This document shows, in pieces, positions 41,548 to 50,347 of a stretch of 64,000 nucleotides of DNA (positions are counted from its first letter, which is position 1; each line of letters begins with the position of its first letter). Below the pieces are notes generated by a model. That model saw only the letters and a list, made by a program, of their open reading frames with translations. It did no database searches and had not been told where the DNA came from. The DNA comes from Mucilaginibacter endophyticus. Its GTDB lineage: Bacteria; Bacteroidota; Bacteroidia; Sphingobacteriales; Sphingobacteriaceae. The position numbers and the translations under genes are program-made. The stretch lies in the NCBI RefSeq assembly GCF_003351025.1, contig NZ_QPCG01000007.1:310001-374000 (forward strand). The letters are read 5' to 3'.

Positions 41548-42459
41548 TTATCGGCGAACGCGAACAATTGTTTTGCCATTAGCCCGATCTGTCGAATTAT
41601 AAGTAGCTATCGCGTTTGCAAGCGTAACAACTTGGCCTTTGTTTGTTTTCAAACGTCCCTCCCGAAACCTCTTCGCAATTTCAATTAGTTGTGCGCGGTC
41701 GGCTTCTACAACAAAATCAATATTATAAACTCCCTCCACTTGTTCTTCATTCCAACCAGAAATGCTTACAAACTTTCCTCCCGTATTAATAATCCCCAGG
41801 GACCGCTTTGCCGTATCCCCACCGAAAACATCAAATACAAGATCAACTTTGTCGATACTTTCTAAAGCATTGAGATCAACAAACTCATTTGCACCAAAGC
41901 CAAGCGCAGCCTCACGATGTGCAGCGCGTCCTGTACCGATAACATATGCACCGGCATCACGTGCCAATTGAACTGCCATGGAACCAACAATGCCAGCTGC
42001 TCCGTGTACAACGACTCTTTGCCCCGCCTCAAGCCGACCATGGTTAAATAGCCCTTGCCATGCAGTTAATCCCGGCATTACGAGCGCCGTACCATCATTG
42101 AAATCAACATCGTCTGGCAGCGGCGCCAGATTACGAGCCTCAATGGCCACATACTCTGCCAGTGAACCATTTCGATACCAATCCTGGAGGCCAAACACCC
42201 GTTGCCCTACCGATAAGCCGGTTGTGCCATAACCTAATGCCGTTACCACACCTGCCAGTTCGTGACCGGGAACCGATGGGGTGCGGGGACGGTCATTGCG
42301 ATCTGTCCAGGTGGGTGGCCAAGTAAGCTCGTCCCCGGTAATGCTGGCCGCATACACCTGAACGATAACGTCGTTTATCGCTACCGGGGGCTCGGGAAGC
42401 TCCACCAGTTTCATTCCGGATAAACCTGCATCCTGATCTGTTACAACAATTGCTTTCAT
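41548..42459 (-). CDS. Zinc-independent MDR oxidoreductase (quinone-reductase-like)
   Basis: I chose the ATG at 42457-42459 (303 residues), preceded by an AAAGGAGAT ribosome site. The GroES-like domain includes VPGHELAGVVTALGYGTTGLSVGQRVFG; the Rossmann domain has VVHGAAGIVGSMAVQLARDAGAYVIGTG. No structural zinc cysteine cluster is present, which places it with quinone oxidoreductase/enoyl reductase-type MDRs rather than alcohol dehydrogenases. It uses NADPH, by family. It stands alone between two hairpins but in a cluster of detoxification enzymes (nitroreductase, AhpD-like, azoreductase). Confidence 0.9.
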   Translation of the reverse strand: MKAIVVTDQDAGLSGMKLVELPEPPVAINDVIVQVYAASITGDELTWPPTWTDRNDRPRTPSVPGHELAGVVTALGYGTTGLSVGQRVFGLQDWYRNGSLAEYVAIEARNLAPLPDDVDFNDGTALVMPGLTAWQGLFNHGRLEAGQRVVVHGAAGIVGSMAVQLARDAGAYVIGTGRAAHREAALGFGANEFVDLNALESIDKVDLVFDVFGGDTAKRSLGIINTGGKFVSISGWNEEQVEGVYNIDFVVEADRAQLIEIAKRFREGRLKTNKGQVVTLANAIATYNSTDRANGKTIVRVRR

Positions 42460-42564
42460 AATACAATCTCCTTTTTTCTTTTTTGCAAACACCTGCTTAA
42501 TGAAGCTGTGTTACTGTGTCTTATGTTTTAATTTTTAGAATTTATCCTTATTAAAAGATAGCCG

Positions 42565-42606
42565 AAACAATACTGCCGATGCAACGAAACACCGGCGGTA
42601 TTGTTT
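42565..42606 (-). terminator. Hairpin behind the nitroreductase-AhpD operon
   Basis: A 14-bp stem (AAACAATACTGCCG with CGGCGGTATTGTTT, one mismatch, 14-base loop) lies 45 bases behind the AhpD-like stop. The T-tract is modest on both sides. Confidence 0.6.
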
Positions 42607-42650
42607 TAAGATGTCAGCCCCGTGTTATTCCAGGGATTGCCGGATAACGG

Positions 42651-43196
42651 TCAGATCGAACCGGCCGGTGTTACAGGCGGAAAGTCCCTTTCCGGATCGG
42701 ACACGTTATTGATAAAATTCGTTAGTGAATACATCGACGCAAGACCAATGATCTCCATTATGTTTGCATCTGTGTAACCGGCATCCCGCACTGAAGCCAA
42801 ATCGGTATCACTTACTTTGCCGCGGGTTTCGATCACTTTTTTGGCAAACAGAACTGCAGCATCGCGCTTAGATTCGGTTGCATGCCCTTTACGGGCGAGA
42901 ATGATTTCATCGGGCTCAAGTTTGGCCATATGCTTGGCTGTATAACTATGAACAGTCAGGCAGTAGTTGCAGCCATTAACTTCAGAAACGGCGAGGCCAA
43001 TGCTATCGCGCGTCTTTACATCGAGTGCTTTGCTCATGACGCTGAACAGTGCAGCCCAGGCATTGAACGCGATAGGACTCATTGCGAAGGTTGCCATCAT
43101 ATTAGGCGTAAACCCGATATTTTTGGTGAATACATCAAGGGTTGGTTTTGAATCGGCCGGTATCTGCTCCGGCTTAAGCGCTTCAATTCTGGGCAT
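42651..43196 (-). CDS. AhpD-like carboxymuconolactone-decarboxylase-family peroxidase
   Basis: This 181-residue all-helical protein carries the AhpD-type redox motif NGCNYCLTVH with Cys76, Cys79 and His83. Proteins of this length are labelled peroxidase-related enzymes; the CxxC pair reduces peroxides or serves thiol relay. It follows the nitroreductase by 30 bases, so the pair forms an operon under the direct-repeat promoter at 43921-43954. Confidence 0.88.
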   Translation of the reverse strand: MPRIEALKPEQIPADSKPTLDVFTKNIGFTPNMMATFAMSPIAFNAWAALFSVMSKALDVKTRDSIGLAVSEVNGCNYCLTVHSYTAKHMAKLEPDEIILARKGHATESKRDAAVLFAKKVIETRGKVSDTDLASVRDAGYTDANIMEIIGLASMYSLTNFINNVSDPERDFPPVTPAGSI

Positions 43197-43226
43197 TGTA
43201 GATTATTTAGGTTTGCTTTATAATAA

Positions 43227-43844
43227 TTATACTAAATCAAGAACTTCTTCAATCGGACGACGGGGCTTTTGCTTCCAGTTACCAGCACGCTCAGGGCCTA
43301 CTGACAAAAGCATAACCGGTACTTCATCTTCGGCAAGCCCAAATTCTCGGGCTACCGCATCAAAATCAAAACCGATCATTGGGGTAGAACCCCAACCGAG
43401 TGAGCGGGCCGCATAGATAATTGCTGCGGCGCCAAAGGTAGCGGTACGTATCGCTTCGTCGCGTCGGCGCTGTGGGTAGGACATGTACAAATTACGCGCC
43501 GGAATTTCCCATTCCGGCACCATGCTCTCCGGCATAACACCGGCTTCAACCAATGGCGCAAGCCGATTGGGGATCACACTGGTATCAACCAATTGGCCAA
43601 CCACTATGAAGGTAACAGCGGCATCGGTAATTGCCGGCTGGTCCCAGGCAATGGGTCGTAGCCTCGCTTTGGCATCGCCCGTACGAACAGCAATAAAACG
43701 CCAGTTTTGTAAGTGAAAAGAAGTTGGTGCAGTGGTGCCGATTTGCACCAGGTTGCGAATCTGATCGTCGCTTAAGGTAGCTGTAGGGTCGTAGTACTTG
43801 GCAGCGCTACGGCTCAGGATCGTGTCAATGACAGCGTTTGTCAT
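43227..43844 (-). CDS. Nitroreductase-family FMN oxidoreductase
   Basis: I chose the ATG at 43842-43844 (205 residues). The N-terminal RSAAKYYDPTATLSDDQI and LVQIGTTAPTSFHLQNWRFIAV blocks are the nitroreductase FMN-binding signature (S-x-x-N-x-Q/W-R), and SLGWGSTPMIGFDFDAV near 140 is the second conserved block. Substrates are usually quinones or nitroaromatics. The promoter shares repeat period and spacing with that of doxX. First gene of a two-gene operon with AhpD. Confidence 0.9.
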   Translation of the reverse strand: MTNAVIDTILSRSAAKYYDPTATLSDDQIRNLVQIGTTAPTSFHLQNWRFIAVRTGDAKARLRPIAWDQPAITDAAVTFIVVGQLVDTSVIPNRLAPLVEAGVMPESMVPEWEIPARNLYMSYPQRRRDEAIRTATFGAAAIIYAARSLGWGSTPMIGFDFDAVAREFGLAEDEVPVMLLSVGPERAGNWKQKPRRPIEEVLDLV

Positions 43845-43920
43845 AATTTTAATACTAAAGTTGTACAATGATTATTTTAAATGATAGATTAAAATTACAT
43901 CACTGCTAATACGCCTTGGA

Positions 43921-43954
43921 GGACCAGATTTGAGAGATTAAAGGGACCAGCTAT
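43921..43954 (-). promoter_or_regulatory. Direct-repeat operator upstream of the nitroreductase operon
   Basis: GGACCAGAT (43921-43929) and GGACCAGCTAT (43944-43954) have ACCAG starts 23 bases apart. On the minus strand CTGGTCCT is followed after 22 bases by TAATTTTA. Both numbers are identical to the doxX promoter, and the distal repeat AAAGGGACCAGCTAT is a 15-base exact match between the two promoters. Confidence 0.7.
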
Positions 43955-44528
43955 TTCCCTGGAGTTTTATTCATATTAAATAAGGAGATTGGCTCTTTTA
44001 TGCAGTTATGATGATTAAATATTAACCGAACTTGCTGTTTTTAACTTTTAATAGCATAAACAGCAAAATAAAAAGAGGACAGAAAATGCAAAGAAGGTAA
44101 TGATGTTATCGACAATACATTCGTTTGCGCAGGCTATTCTATGGTGATGTTAAAACAACGCGCTGACGTTTTAATCGCCAAATGGATGAACTAAAACAAA
44201 TAAAAGGTCTTTGTTATGTGCGCTTACTAAATCCATCAAGCATAAAGTCTGCTCGAACATATTGGTATAGCCCAAATTGCATTAATTTGTTTTTTGACAA
44301 ATTTTATTCTACAGGCAGAACTGGGAATGCGAAAAAGGTTGGAAGTTAACAAAGCTAATTTTCTTTCTCCTATAAGTTTTTTTATTTATTGATATGCCAA
44401 TAGTTTAATTGTTTTTGACATTTAACAATAAGCGTTATAGATTATTAGAATTTGAAAGGGAGGTTTAGTCAATTATGTCAAAATTTCTTATTTTTGATTG
44501 ACTCTTAGATTGACACTTAAAAACAAAA
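43955..44528. other. Gene-poor interval
   Basis: No convincing gene is seen. A 55-codon open frame at 44182-44349 (plus, begins MDELKQIKGLCYVRLL) has no recognisable family and no clear ribosome site; it may be a remnant. The interval leads into the tRNA-end remnant and repeats further right. Confidence 0.5.
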
Positions 44529-44529
44529 A

Positions 44530-44562
44530 AAACGCCTGTAAGTTTTTAATTTACAGGCGTTT
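44530..44562 (-). terminator. Terminator-like hairpin behind the tRNA remnant
   Basis: A perfect 12-bp stem (AAACGCCTGTAA with TTACAGGCGTTT, 9-base loop) is followed on the minus strand by TTTTTGTTT. It lies just downstream of the tRNA-like 3' end, as terminators usually do behind tRNA genes. Confidence 0.75.
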
Positions 44563-44576
44563 ATAAAAAAGCTTAG

Positions 44577-44618
44577 TGGAGCCGAAGGGATTGAAATAGA
44601 ACCCCTGATGCCTCTCTT
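44577..44618 (-). pseudogene. Remnant of a tRNA 3' end
   Basis: Read on the minus strand the segment ends CCCTTCGGCTCCA, the acceptor 3' half plus discriminator A of a tRNA, preceded by a T-stem AGGGG/CCCTT. The T-loop is 12 bases (TTCTATTTCAAT) instead of 7, so the arm is broken. No anticodon arm, D arm or 5' acceptor half is found upstream. This looks like a tRNA fragment left by integration or deletion. Confidence 0.65.
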
Positions 44619-44752
44619 AATATTTATTAGTGAATTGAATATCAAATAATTAAATAAATAAAAATCAAGCGGCCAAGTTTCCCCGATAAGTGAAAATGGA
44701 TAGTAAAATTGAACATATAAAGCTTTCGCCTTAAAGTTTTTACTTTTAAAAA

Positions 44753-44767
44753 GTTCGATAATCGAAC
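44753..44767. repeat. Palindrome GTTCGAT-A-ATCGAAC
   Basis: A perfect 7+7 palindrome with one central base, followed by ACACCTG and TTATTATCAACGAG. A related palindrome with similar right flank lies at 44954-44970. Function unknown. Confidence 0.6.
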
Positions 44768-44778
44768 ACCTGTTTATT

Positions 44779-44816
44779 ATCAACGAGTAACAGCACGATC
44801 AACGAGTAACAGCACG
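44779..44816. repeat. Tandem repeat, two 19-bp units
   Basis: ATCAACGAGTAACAGCACG occurs twice without spacer, followed by a partial unit (ACGAGTAAC) at about 44824-44832. It lies between the tRNA remnant and the signalling cluster. Confidence 0.85.
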
Positions 44817-44953
44817 AAATAATACGAGTAACCATGCCTTTTAGCTAACCCATATGATCATTTTACTTGATAGAAATAATTAAATGGAATCTTGTTATAT
44901 ACACTAAGAGCTGATTGGTAATGAATCCGACAATTTAAGCAACGTGGCTAAAA

Positions 44954-44970
44954 TGTTCGATTGTCGAACA
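44954..44970. repeat. Palindrome TGTTCGA-N3-TCGAACA
   Basis: A perfect 7+7 inverted repeat that shares the TTCGAtn(g)TCGAACAC core with the one at 44753. The interval 44833-45244 otherwise shows no gene. Confidence 0.6.
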
Positions 44971-45244
44971 CTGGTCGATTATTAATGATGAATAATTTTC
45001 GACAAAAACTTGATATGTTATTCGCCTGGTTAAATAAATTTGGATAACCGTCACTTTTAGATAATTTTAGGATTATGATAATCGATAGAAGCAAGTAAGT
45101 CCAATCAGGTTAAATAGGCGAAGAGTTAATTGGAGACGCAAACCAGCAACTCAGGCAACGTTGCTCATAGATGTTGTCAAAAGCTTCCTCAATTTGCCAA
45201 AGTGTTAGAAATAGACCTGCGAATGAAAAAAGGCTATAATTAAA

Positions 45245-46459
45245 TTAAAGACTATTTTTTTTTAAGCGAACTTTGAAAATTGACCCCAGCCCGGTACTTG
45301 ACTCTACGAAAATTGTGCTGTTGAGCAGATAAAGCAAATCTTTCACCGTAGCTAATCCGATACCTGACCCTTTATTATTAAACCTATCGGCCACGTTGAG
45401 CGTAAAGTTATTCGTAAATATTTTTTCGAGGTAAGCCTTTGGGATACCCATGCCGTTATCTTCTATTTCTAGGTGATAGAACTCCACATCCTCGGCAAAG
45501 CGTATTTTTATCCAGCCCTCCGGTTTGTCATTGTAGCGGATTGCATTACTCAGCAGGTTGATCAGGATCTGCTCCATAGCAACAATCGAAAAGTTTACCA
45601 TTTGCTTAGCCGATGGTATGTCAATACGGATACTATCCGGTACCGTCAGCAAGCTTACTATCCTGTTTGTTAAAGCATTGAGTTCAAACTCCTGCCGCTT
45701 TTCAAGTAATAAGGCTGGTTTCTTAGAGTAAGCCATCATTTCGTCTACCAGTAGCAACAGGTTATCTGTTGCAGAGATGTTCATGTTTACCAGTCGCAAA
45801 CAGTTTTCGCTCATGGTGATTTCCTTTCTGGTACGAAGGGCCTGCGAGGTCAGTTTGATGCTGCTCAGCGGGTTTTTGATATCGTGGGCGGCCATCGAAG
45901 CAAACTTTTGGATCAGTACATTGGCGTTCAATAGCTCCTGGTTGGTTTTTTCGAGTAATGACACTTTACGCTGCAGTTCAATTTTATCCACTACCTGTTT
46001 GGCCAGCGCTTTTAGCGCATCAATTTGTCCCTGGCTAAAATCATGCGACTGCTGATCGAGCACACATAAGGTACCTAAAGCATACCCATCTTCATTAACA
46101 AGGGGCACGCCCGCGTAGAAGGTAACATTGGCTTCCGTCACGACAGGATTGTCTGCAAAACGCTCATCCTGTAAAGCATCCGGTACGATCAGGATCTCAT
46201 CGGGTGCTGCAATAGCGTAGGTGCAAAAAGAAAGGTCACGGAAATTTTCAGTCAGGTCAGTACCTATATGTGATTTAAACCACTGGCGTTTTTCGTCAAT
46301 GAAAGTGATGAGCGAGATCGGTGTACCGCAAATGGCAGACGCTATAGAAGCTATAGTGTCGAAATCCTTTTCCTCACCGCTATCGATAATATCGTAAGAT
46401 TGTAATGCGATCAGCCTTTCAGCTTCATTCTCCGGAACCGGCAACTCTTTTTCTATCAT
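45245..46459 (-). CDS. GAF-domain sensor histidine kinase
   Basis: This soluble 404-residue kinase has a GAF domain (about 25-160, with RQWFKSHIGTDLTENFRDLSFCTYAI and FYAGVPLVNEDGYALGTLCVLD), a short coiled coil, HisKA with phosphoacceptor His192 in FASMAAHDIKNPLSSIKL, and HATPase_c with N-box LINLLSNAIRYND, G1 EDNGMGIP and G2 GSGIGLATV. No membrane segment is present. The GAF domain of this type (RsbU/phytochrome-like, SFCTYAI) is often found in bacterial light or redox sensors. It is divergent from the receiver at 46569, its probable partner. Confidence 0.93.
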   Translation of the reverse strand: MIEKELPVPENEAERLIALQSYDIIDSGEEKDFDTIASIASAICGTPISLITFIDEKRQWFKSHIGTDLTENFRDLSFCTYAIAAPDEILIVPDALQDERFADNPVVTEANVTFYAGVPLVNEDGYALGTLCVLDQQSHDFSQGQIDALKALAKQVVDKIELQRKVSLLEKTNQELLNANVLIQKFASMAAHDIKNPLSSIKLTSQALRTRKEITMSENCLRLVNMNISATDNLLLLVDEMMAYSKKPALLLEKRQEFELNALTNRIVSLLTVPDSIRIDIPSAKQMVNFSIVAMEQILINLLSNAIRYNDKPEGWIKIRFAEDVEFYHLEIEDNGMGIPKAYLEKIFTNNFTLNVADRFNNKGSGIGLATVKDLLYLLNSTIFVESSTGLGSIFKVRLKKNSL

Positions 46460-46568
46460 AGCTGAACATCACAAAGATACATTTAATAATCCTTATTCAA
46501 TATTATGTGAGCGCGTGCTTTACTGGCATCGTATTCGCATTGTGCTAAACCAATAAATATATAACTCT

Positions 46569-46931
46569 ATGGGCAAGCGAATACTCATCCTGGATGATGA
46601 CCAAGACATTTTGGATGTGGTATCCTACTTGCTGACCGATAGTGGTTTTGAAGTGAAATCGCTTTCCTCGGGAGAACAGGTCAAAGCTGTGATCAGCGAA
46701 TTTAATCCAGATCTTGTACTGATGGATGTGATGCTGGCCGATATGGATGGCCGGGTAATCTGCAGCAAATTAAAGGAAGATGAAAACACACACCATATAC
46801 CGGTAATCCTGATCTCTGGTACGCACAATCTTTCAGATTCATTAAATCAAAAGGGAGCCCCTAACGATTTTATTCCGAAACCTTTTGACATCGACGTATT
46901 GCTAAGCAAGGTAAAAGATCAATTGCAATAG
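46569..46931 (+). CDS. Stand-alone response-regulator receiver
   Basis: A 120-residue CheY-like receiver without output domain. Acidic pocket LDDDQD (about 9-14), phosphoacceptor Asp53 in LVLMDVMLADMDG, conserved Thr/Ser in VILISGT and Lys in DFIPKPFD. It may relay phosphate from the neighbouring GAF or PAS kinases. It is divergent from the GAF kinase gene, about 110 bases apart. Confidence 0.92.
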   Translation: MGKRILILDDDQDILDVVSYLLTDSGFEVKSLSSGEQVKAVISEFNPDLVLMDVMLADMDGRVICSKLKEDENTHHIPVILISGTHNLSDSLNQKGAPNDFIPKPFDIDVLLSKVKDQLQ

Positions 46932-47014
46932 CCTCATATTTAGCACAGTTTGTAGTGAAATAAGGATTTTGCGACCGAGTTTGAGTTGTTTGTTAATCGG
47001 TTCAGTGCAGGAAT

Positions 47015-47443
47015 TTATACTCCGATATGAGTTAATGGCTGGTAGCTAAGGAGCCGAAGCACTTTATTGATCAGGTCTTCTATATCAAAAGGTTTACGGA
47101 TATGGTCGTTGGCCCCGCATTCTTTAACAATCAGCTCAATATCGTTAGCGGTTGAAAGGATAATTACAGGGGTGACCGCGAGGCCGGGTACCTGCTTGAT
47201 TTTACGGCACAAGCGATGGCCAGGTTCACTGTTGATGAACTCGTCAAGCAAAATCAGATCAGGTTTGAATGAGCTGATCTCAGCTAAATCAGCCGGCTCA
47301 GGAATACTTAGCATTTCAAATCCCTGCTCTTCTAAAATGAGTTCAACGATATTCCGGATATCCTGGTCGTTCTCAATGATCAATATTCTCTTCTTCAATG
47401 CCAGTGGATTATAAGTAAATATAGCAGTTTTACAATCAAACAA
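47015..47443 (-). CDS. Stand-alone response-regulator receiver, start uncertain
   Basis: A receiver domain of about 125-140 residues: acidic pair ENDQD, phosphoacceptor Asp in LILLDEFINSEPG, VIILSTAND and the Lys in DHIRKPFD. There is no ATG in the upstream part; the frame opens with TTG at 47443, and another TTG at 47398 (before KKRILII) would give a domain-sized protein. The segment after the Asp lacks the usual M-P-x-M/D-G, having NSEPGH, so the activation loop is somewhat unusual. It is divergent from the PAS kinase gene. Confidence 0.85.
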   Translation of the reverse strand: MFDCKTAIFTYNPLALKKRILIIENDQDIRNIVELILEEQGFEMLSIPEPADLAEISSFKPDLILLDEFINSEPGHRLCRKIKQVPGLAVTPVIILSTANDIELIVKECGANDHIRKPFDIEDLINKVLRLLSYQPLTHIGV

Positions 47444-47472
47444 ATTGTCTATTTTTCAGTTTTTTGAGCATC

Positions 47473-50211
47473 ATGAATTTACAGGATAATGAGCTATTAC
47501 ATACGATTGTACAAAGCGCCCCGATAGGCATTTGTATTTTGGATGCGTTTACTTTCAAAGCTGAAATGCTCAATGATAAGTTCCTGGAAATTGCGGGTAA
47601 GCCTAAAGAAGCCATTATAGGCAAGTGGTACTGGGAACCCTTTGCAGAAGCCCGGACTTATTATGAAGCTGCGATGGTTAGTGTAGTGCAAACCGGTGAG
47701 GCCTACTACGCGGAAGAAGCAGAGCTGATGCTGATCAGGCATGGTAGCGAGGAAATCATCGTTGTGACCTTTGTTTACGCACCTGTAAAGGATGAAACCG
47801 GTAAAGTGACCAAATTAGCTATTTGGGTGCTGGAAAACACGCGGCAGGTTAAAGAACGCAAAGCGATTTCCGCAAGTGAACAACGCCTCAGGGCATTGGT
47901 AACCGCCACATCTGATGTAATATATAGCGTAAGCGCGGATTGGGAGATAATGAACGAACTTGATGGACGCGGTTTTTTGAAAGACACCGATAAACCTATT
48001 ACCGGCTGGCGGGAACGGAACGTTCATCCCGGCGATTTAGATAAGGTTAATACGGCAATAGAAGAGGCGATAAAGGCTAAGAAAATATTTCAGTTGGAGC
48101 ACCGGGTGTTGCGAACAGATGGCTCACCCGGCTGGACATTTTCACGCGCAGTACCTGTTTTGGATAACGAAGGCAATATTGTGGAATGGTTCGGTACGGC
48201 GAGCGATATCACGCAGCGCAAGCAGATTGAAGAAGCCCTGCAGAAGGTAAGGCAACAAGCCGATCAGCAGAAAAGGGTTTACGAGGCCATTACTTCAGGC
48301 ACCCCCGATCTGATGTATGTTTGGGACCTGGATTACCGGTTTACCTATGTTAACAGTGCCTTGCTTTCCATGTGGGGCAAAACATGGGAAACGGCCATTG
48401 GTAAAGGCCTGCGCGAAAATGGTTACGAAGAATGGCATGCACAAATGCATGAACGCGAGATCGATCAGGTTCGGGCTACTAAGCAATCCGTTAGGGGAGA
48501 GGTCTCTTTCCCCCACGCAACTTTAGGAAAGCGTATATATGATTATATTTTAATACCGGTGTTAAACGAAGCGGGCGAAGTGGAGGCGGTTGCGGGCACT
48601 ACCCGCGATGTTACCGAGCGCAAGCAAATGGAACAGGCACTTGCGCAAAGTTCAGAGGAATTGCAGGCTATAAACGAAGAAATGGCGGCAACGAATGAAG
48701 AACAAGCCGCGTCCAATGAAGAATTGACCGCTACGAACCAGGAATTAGCTTCAGTAAATCAACAGCTACAGGAAGCCCGTAGACACATTGAAGAAAGTGA
48801 AACTGCACTTCGCCTGGCAATTGAAGCGGCAAATTTTGGAACCTGGTTTATCAATTCTGAGACGAGAGAGTTTATTACCGACACCCGATTAAAAGAACTG
48901 TTTGGGTATTACCCGGACGAACCACTAAGTATTGAGCAAGCTATTGCCCAGATTACTGAAGAATATCGTGGATTTGTGTCGGATAAACTGGAGAATGCCA
49001 TTTATAATCACGGTGATTACGATGTAACTTATCCCGTAAAAGGTCTGCATGACCAACAGTTGCGATGGCTGCGCGCCATCGGCAACCTGAAGGCTGATCC
49101 ATCCGGAGCATTTTCAGCATTTACCGGCGTTGTAATGGACATTACCCAACAATATTTGGCCGCCCAAAAGATAGAGGATAGCGAAAAACATTTCCGTTAT
49201 CTTGCAGATTTAGTGCCCGCCAAGATCAGTAATGCTTTGCCTAGCGGTGAGGTTACTTTTTTTAATAAACAATGGTTGGACTACGCTGGTATGAATTTCG
49301 AGGACCTGCGTGATTTTGGTTATCACGCTATGATGCATCCGGATGAGGTCCCGGAATTCGTAGAAAAATTACGTGAAGCTGCTACGAAGGGAATGGCGCT
49401 GGAGAGCGAAATGCGTTTTAAAGATATTAATGGCAACTATCGGTGGCATTTGAATATTGCTTCACCCGTGTTAAATGAAGAAGGCGAAATCACTATGTGG
49501 GTTGGCTCGACTACCGATATCCAGCGAATGAAGGAAGAAGAACAGCGTAAAAGCGATTTTATAGGCATGGTTAGCCATGAGTTGAAAACGCCGCTTACTT
49601 CACTGAACGCTTACCTTCAGGTAATGCAGGCTAAACTCGGTAAAGCGGATGATCAATTCATTGAACGTTCCCTAGAACAATCTGCTAAACAGGTTAAAAA
49701 GATGACCGCCATGATCAACGGATTTTTGAATGTTTCCCGATTAGAATCCGGTCAGATTGCCATCAGTAAAGCACCGTTCGATATACAGGAACTTTTTGCG
49801 GAGGCACGTGAAGAAGTTAATCCTATGCACACGGCGCACACTATCACTTTTGCCTGCAAATCATCGGTGAGTATTTTTGGTGACCATGATAAGATCGGTC
49901 AGGTATTGAACAACCTGATCAGCAATGCGGTCAAATATTCCAGACCGGGCACGGAAATCGTTGTTAACTGCAGGCTTGAAAATAAGCAGGTGGTAATTTC
50001 GGTAAGTGATATGGGGATCGGCATCAAGCCTGATGACCTCAAACATGTCTTCGACAGGTATTACCGTGCCGAATCTCTGGGACATGTTTCCGGGTTCGGT
50101 ATCGGGCTTTACTTGTGTGCGGAGATCATCAGACGGCATGATGGAAAAATATGGGTAGAAAGCCAGATAGAAAAAGGCAGTACTTTTTATTTCAGCTTGC
50201 CGCTAAACTAA
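47473..50211 (+). CDS. Multi-PAS sensor histidine kinase
   Basis: This 912-residue soluble kinase (ATG at 47473; a TTG lies 9 bases earlier) carries about five PAS/PAC units (about 10-125, 135-255, 270-390, 435-560, 565-685) recognisable by repeated VxxDITxRK-type ends such as GTASDITQRKQIEEA and GTTRDVTERKQMEQA. A heptad-like linker NEEMAATNEEQAASNEEL lies between the third and fourth units. HisKA has His702 in MVSHELKTPLTSLNAY; HATPase_c has LNNLISNAVKYS, SDMGIGI and GFGIGLYLC. Signal input is unknown; PAS units may bind haem, flavin or small ligands. Confidence 0.94.
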   Translation: MNLQDNELLHTIVQSAPIGICILDAFTFKAEMLNDKFLEIAGKPKEAIIGKWYWEPFAEARTYYEAAMVSVVQTGEAYYAEEAELMLIRHGSEEIIVVTFVYAPVKDETGKVTKLAIWVLENTRQVKERKAISASEQRLRALVTATSDVIYSVSADWEIMNELDGRGFLKDTDKPITGWRERNVHPGDLDKVNTAIEEAIKAKKIFQLEHRVLRTDGSPGWTFSRAVPVLDNEGNIVEWFGTASDITQRKQIEEALQKVRQQADQQKRVYEAITSGTPDLMYVWDLDYRFTYVNSALLSMWGKTWETAIGKGLRENGYEEWHAQMHEREIDQVRATKQSVRGEVSFPHATLGKRIYDYILIPVLNEAGEVEAVAGTTRDVTERKQMEQALAQSSEELQAINEEMAATNEEQAASNEELTATNQELASVNQQLQEARRHIEESETALRLAIEAANFGTWFINSETREFITDTRLKELFGYYPDEPLSIEQAIAQITEEYRGFVSDKLENAIYNHGDYDVTYPVKGLHDQQLRWLRAIGNLKADPSGAFSAFTGVVMDITQQYLAAQKIEDSEKHFRYLADLVPAKISNALPSGEVTFFNKQWLDYAGMNFEDLRDFGYHAMMHPDEVPEFVEKLREAATKGMALESEMRFKDINGNYRWHLNIASPVLNEEGEITMWVGSTTDIQRMKEEEQRKSDFIGMVSHELKTPLTSLNAYLQVMQAKLGKADDQFIERSLEQSAKQVKKMTAMINGFLNVSRLESGQIAISKAPFDIQELFAEAREEVNPMHTAHTITFACKSSVSIFGDHDKIGQVLNNLISNAVKYSRPGTEIVVNCRLENKQVVISVSDMGIGIKPDDLKHVFDRYYRAESLGHVSGFGIGLYLCAEIIRRHDGKIWVESQIEKGSTFYFSLPLN

Positions 50212-50347
50212 ATGTAATTCACGTAGCTTCATTGTTTAACAAGGATGCTTCTCAATAATTTGGCTCGAATAATGTCTATCGTAAATCTGTTATGATCAAC
50301 CTTATATCTTAATTGGAAAGGATCGCGACCCATTGTATCTTAGCTTG

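Noticed and set aside
44517..44783. 88-codon minus-strand frame
   Set aside because: It runs through the terminator hairpin and the tRNA remnant and has AT-driven, low-complexity composition; no family character.
43870..45244. Possible transposase or integrase remnants in the gene-poor interval
   Set aside because: No DDE, HTH or tyrosine-recombinase motif could be read in any frame; only short unrelated frames are present.
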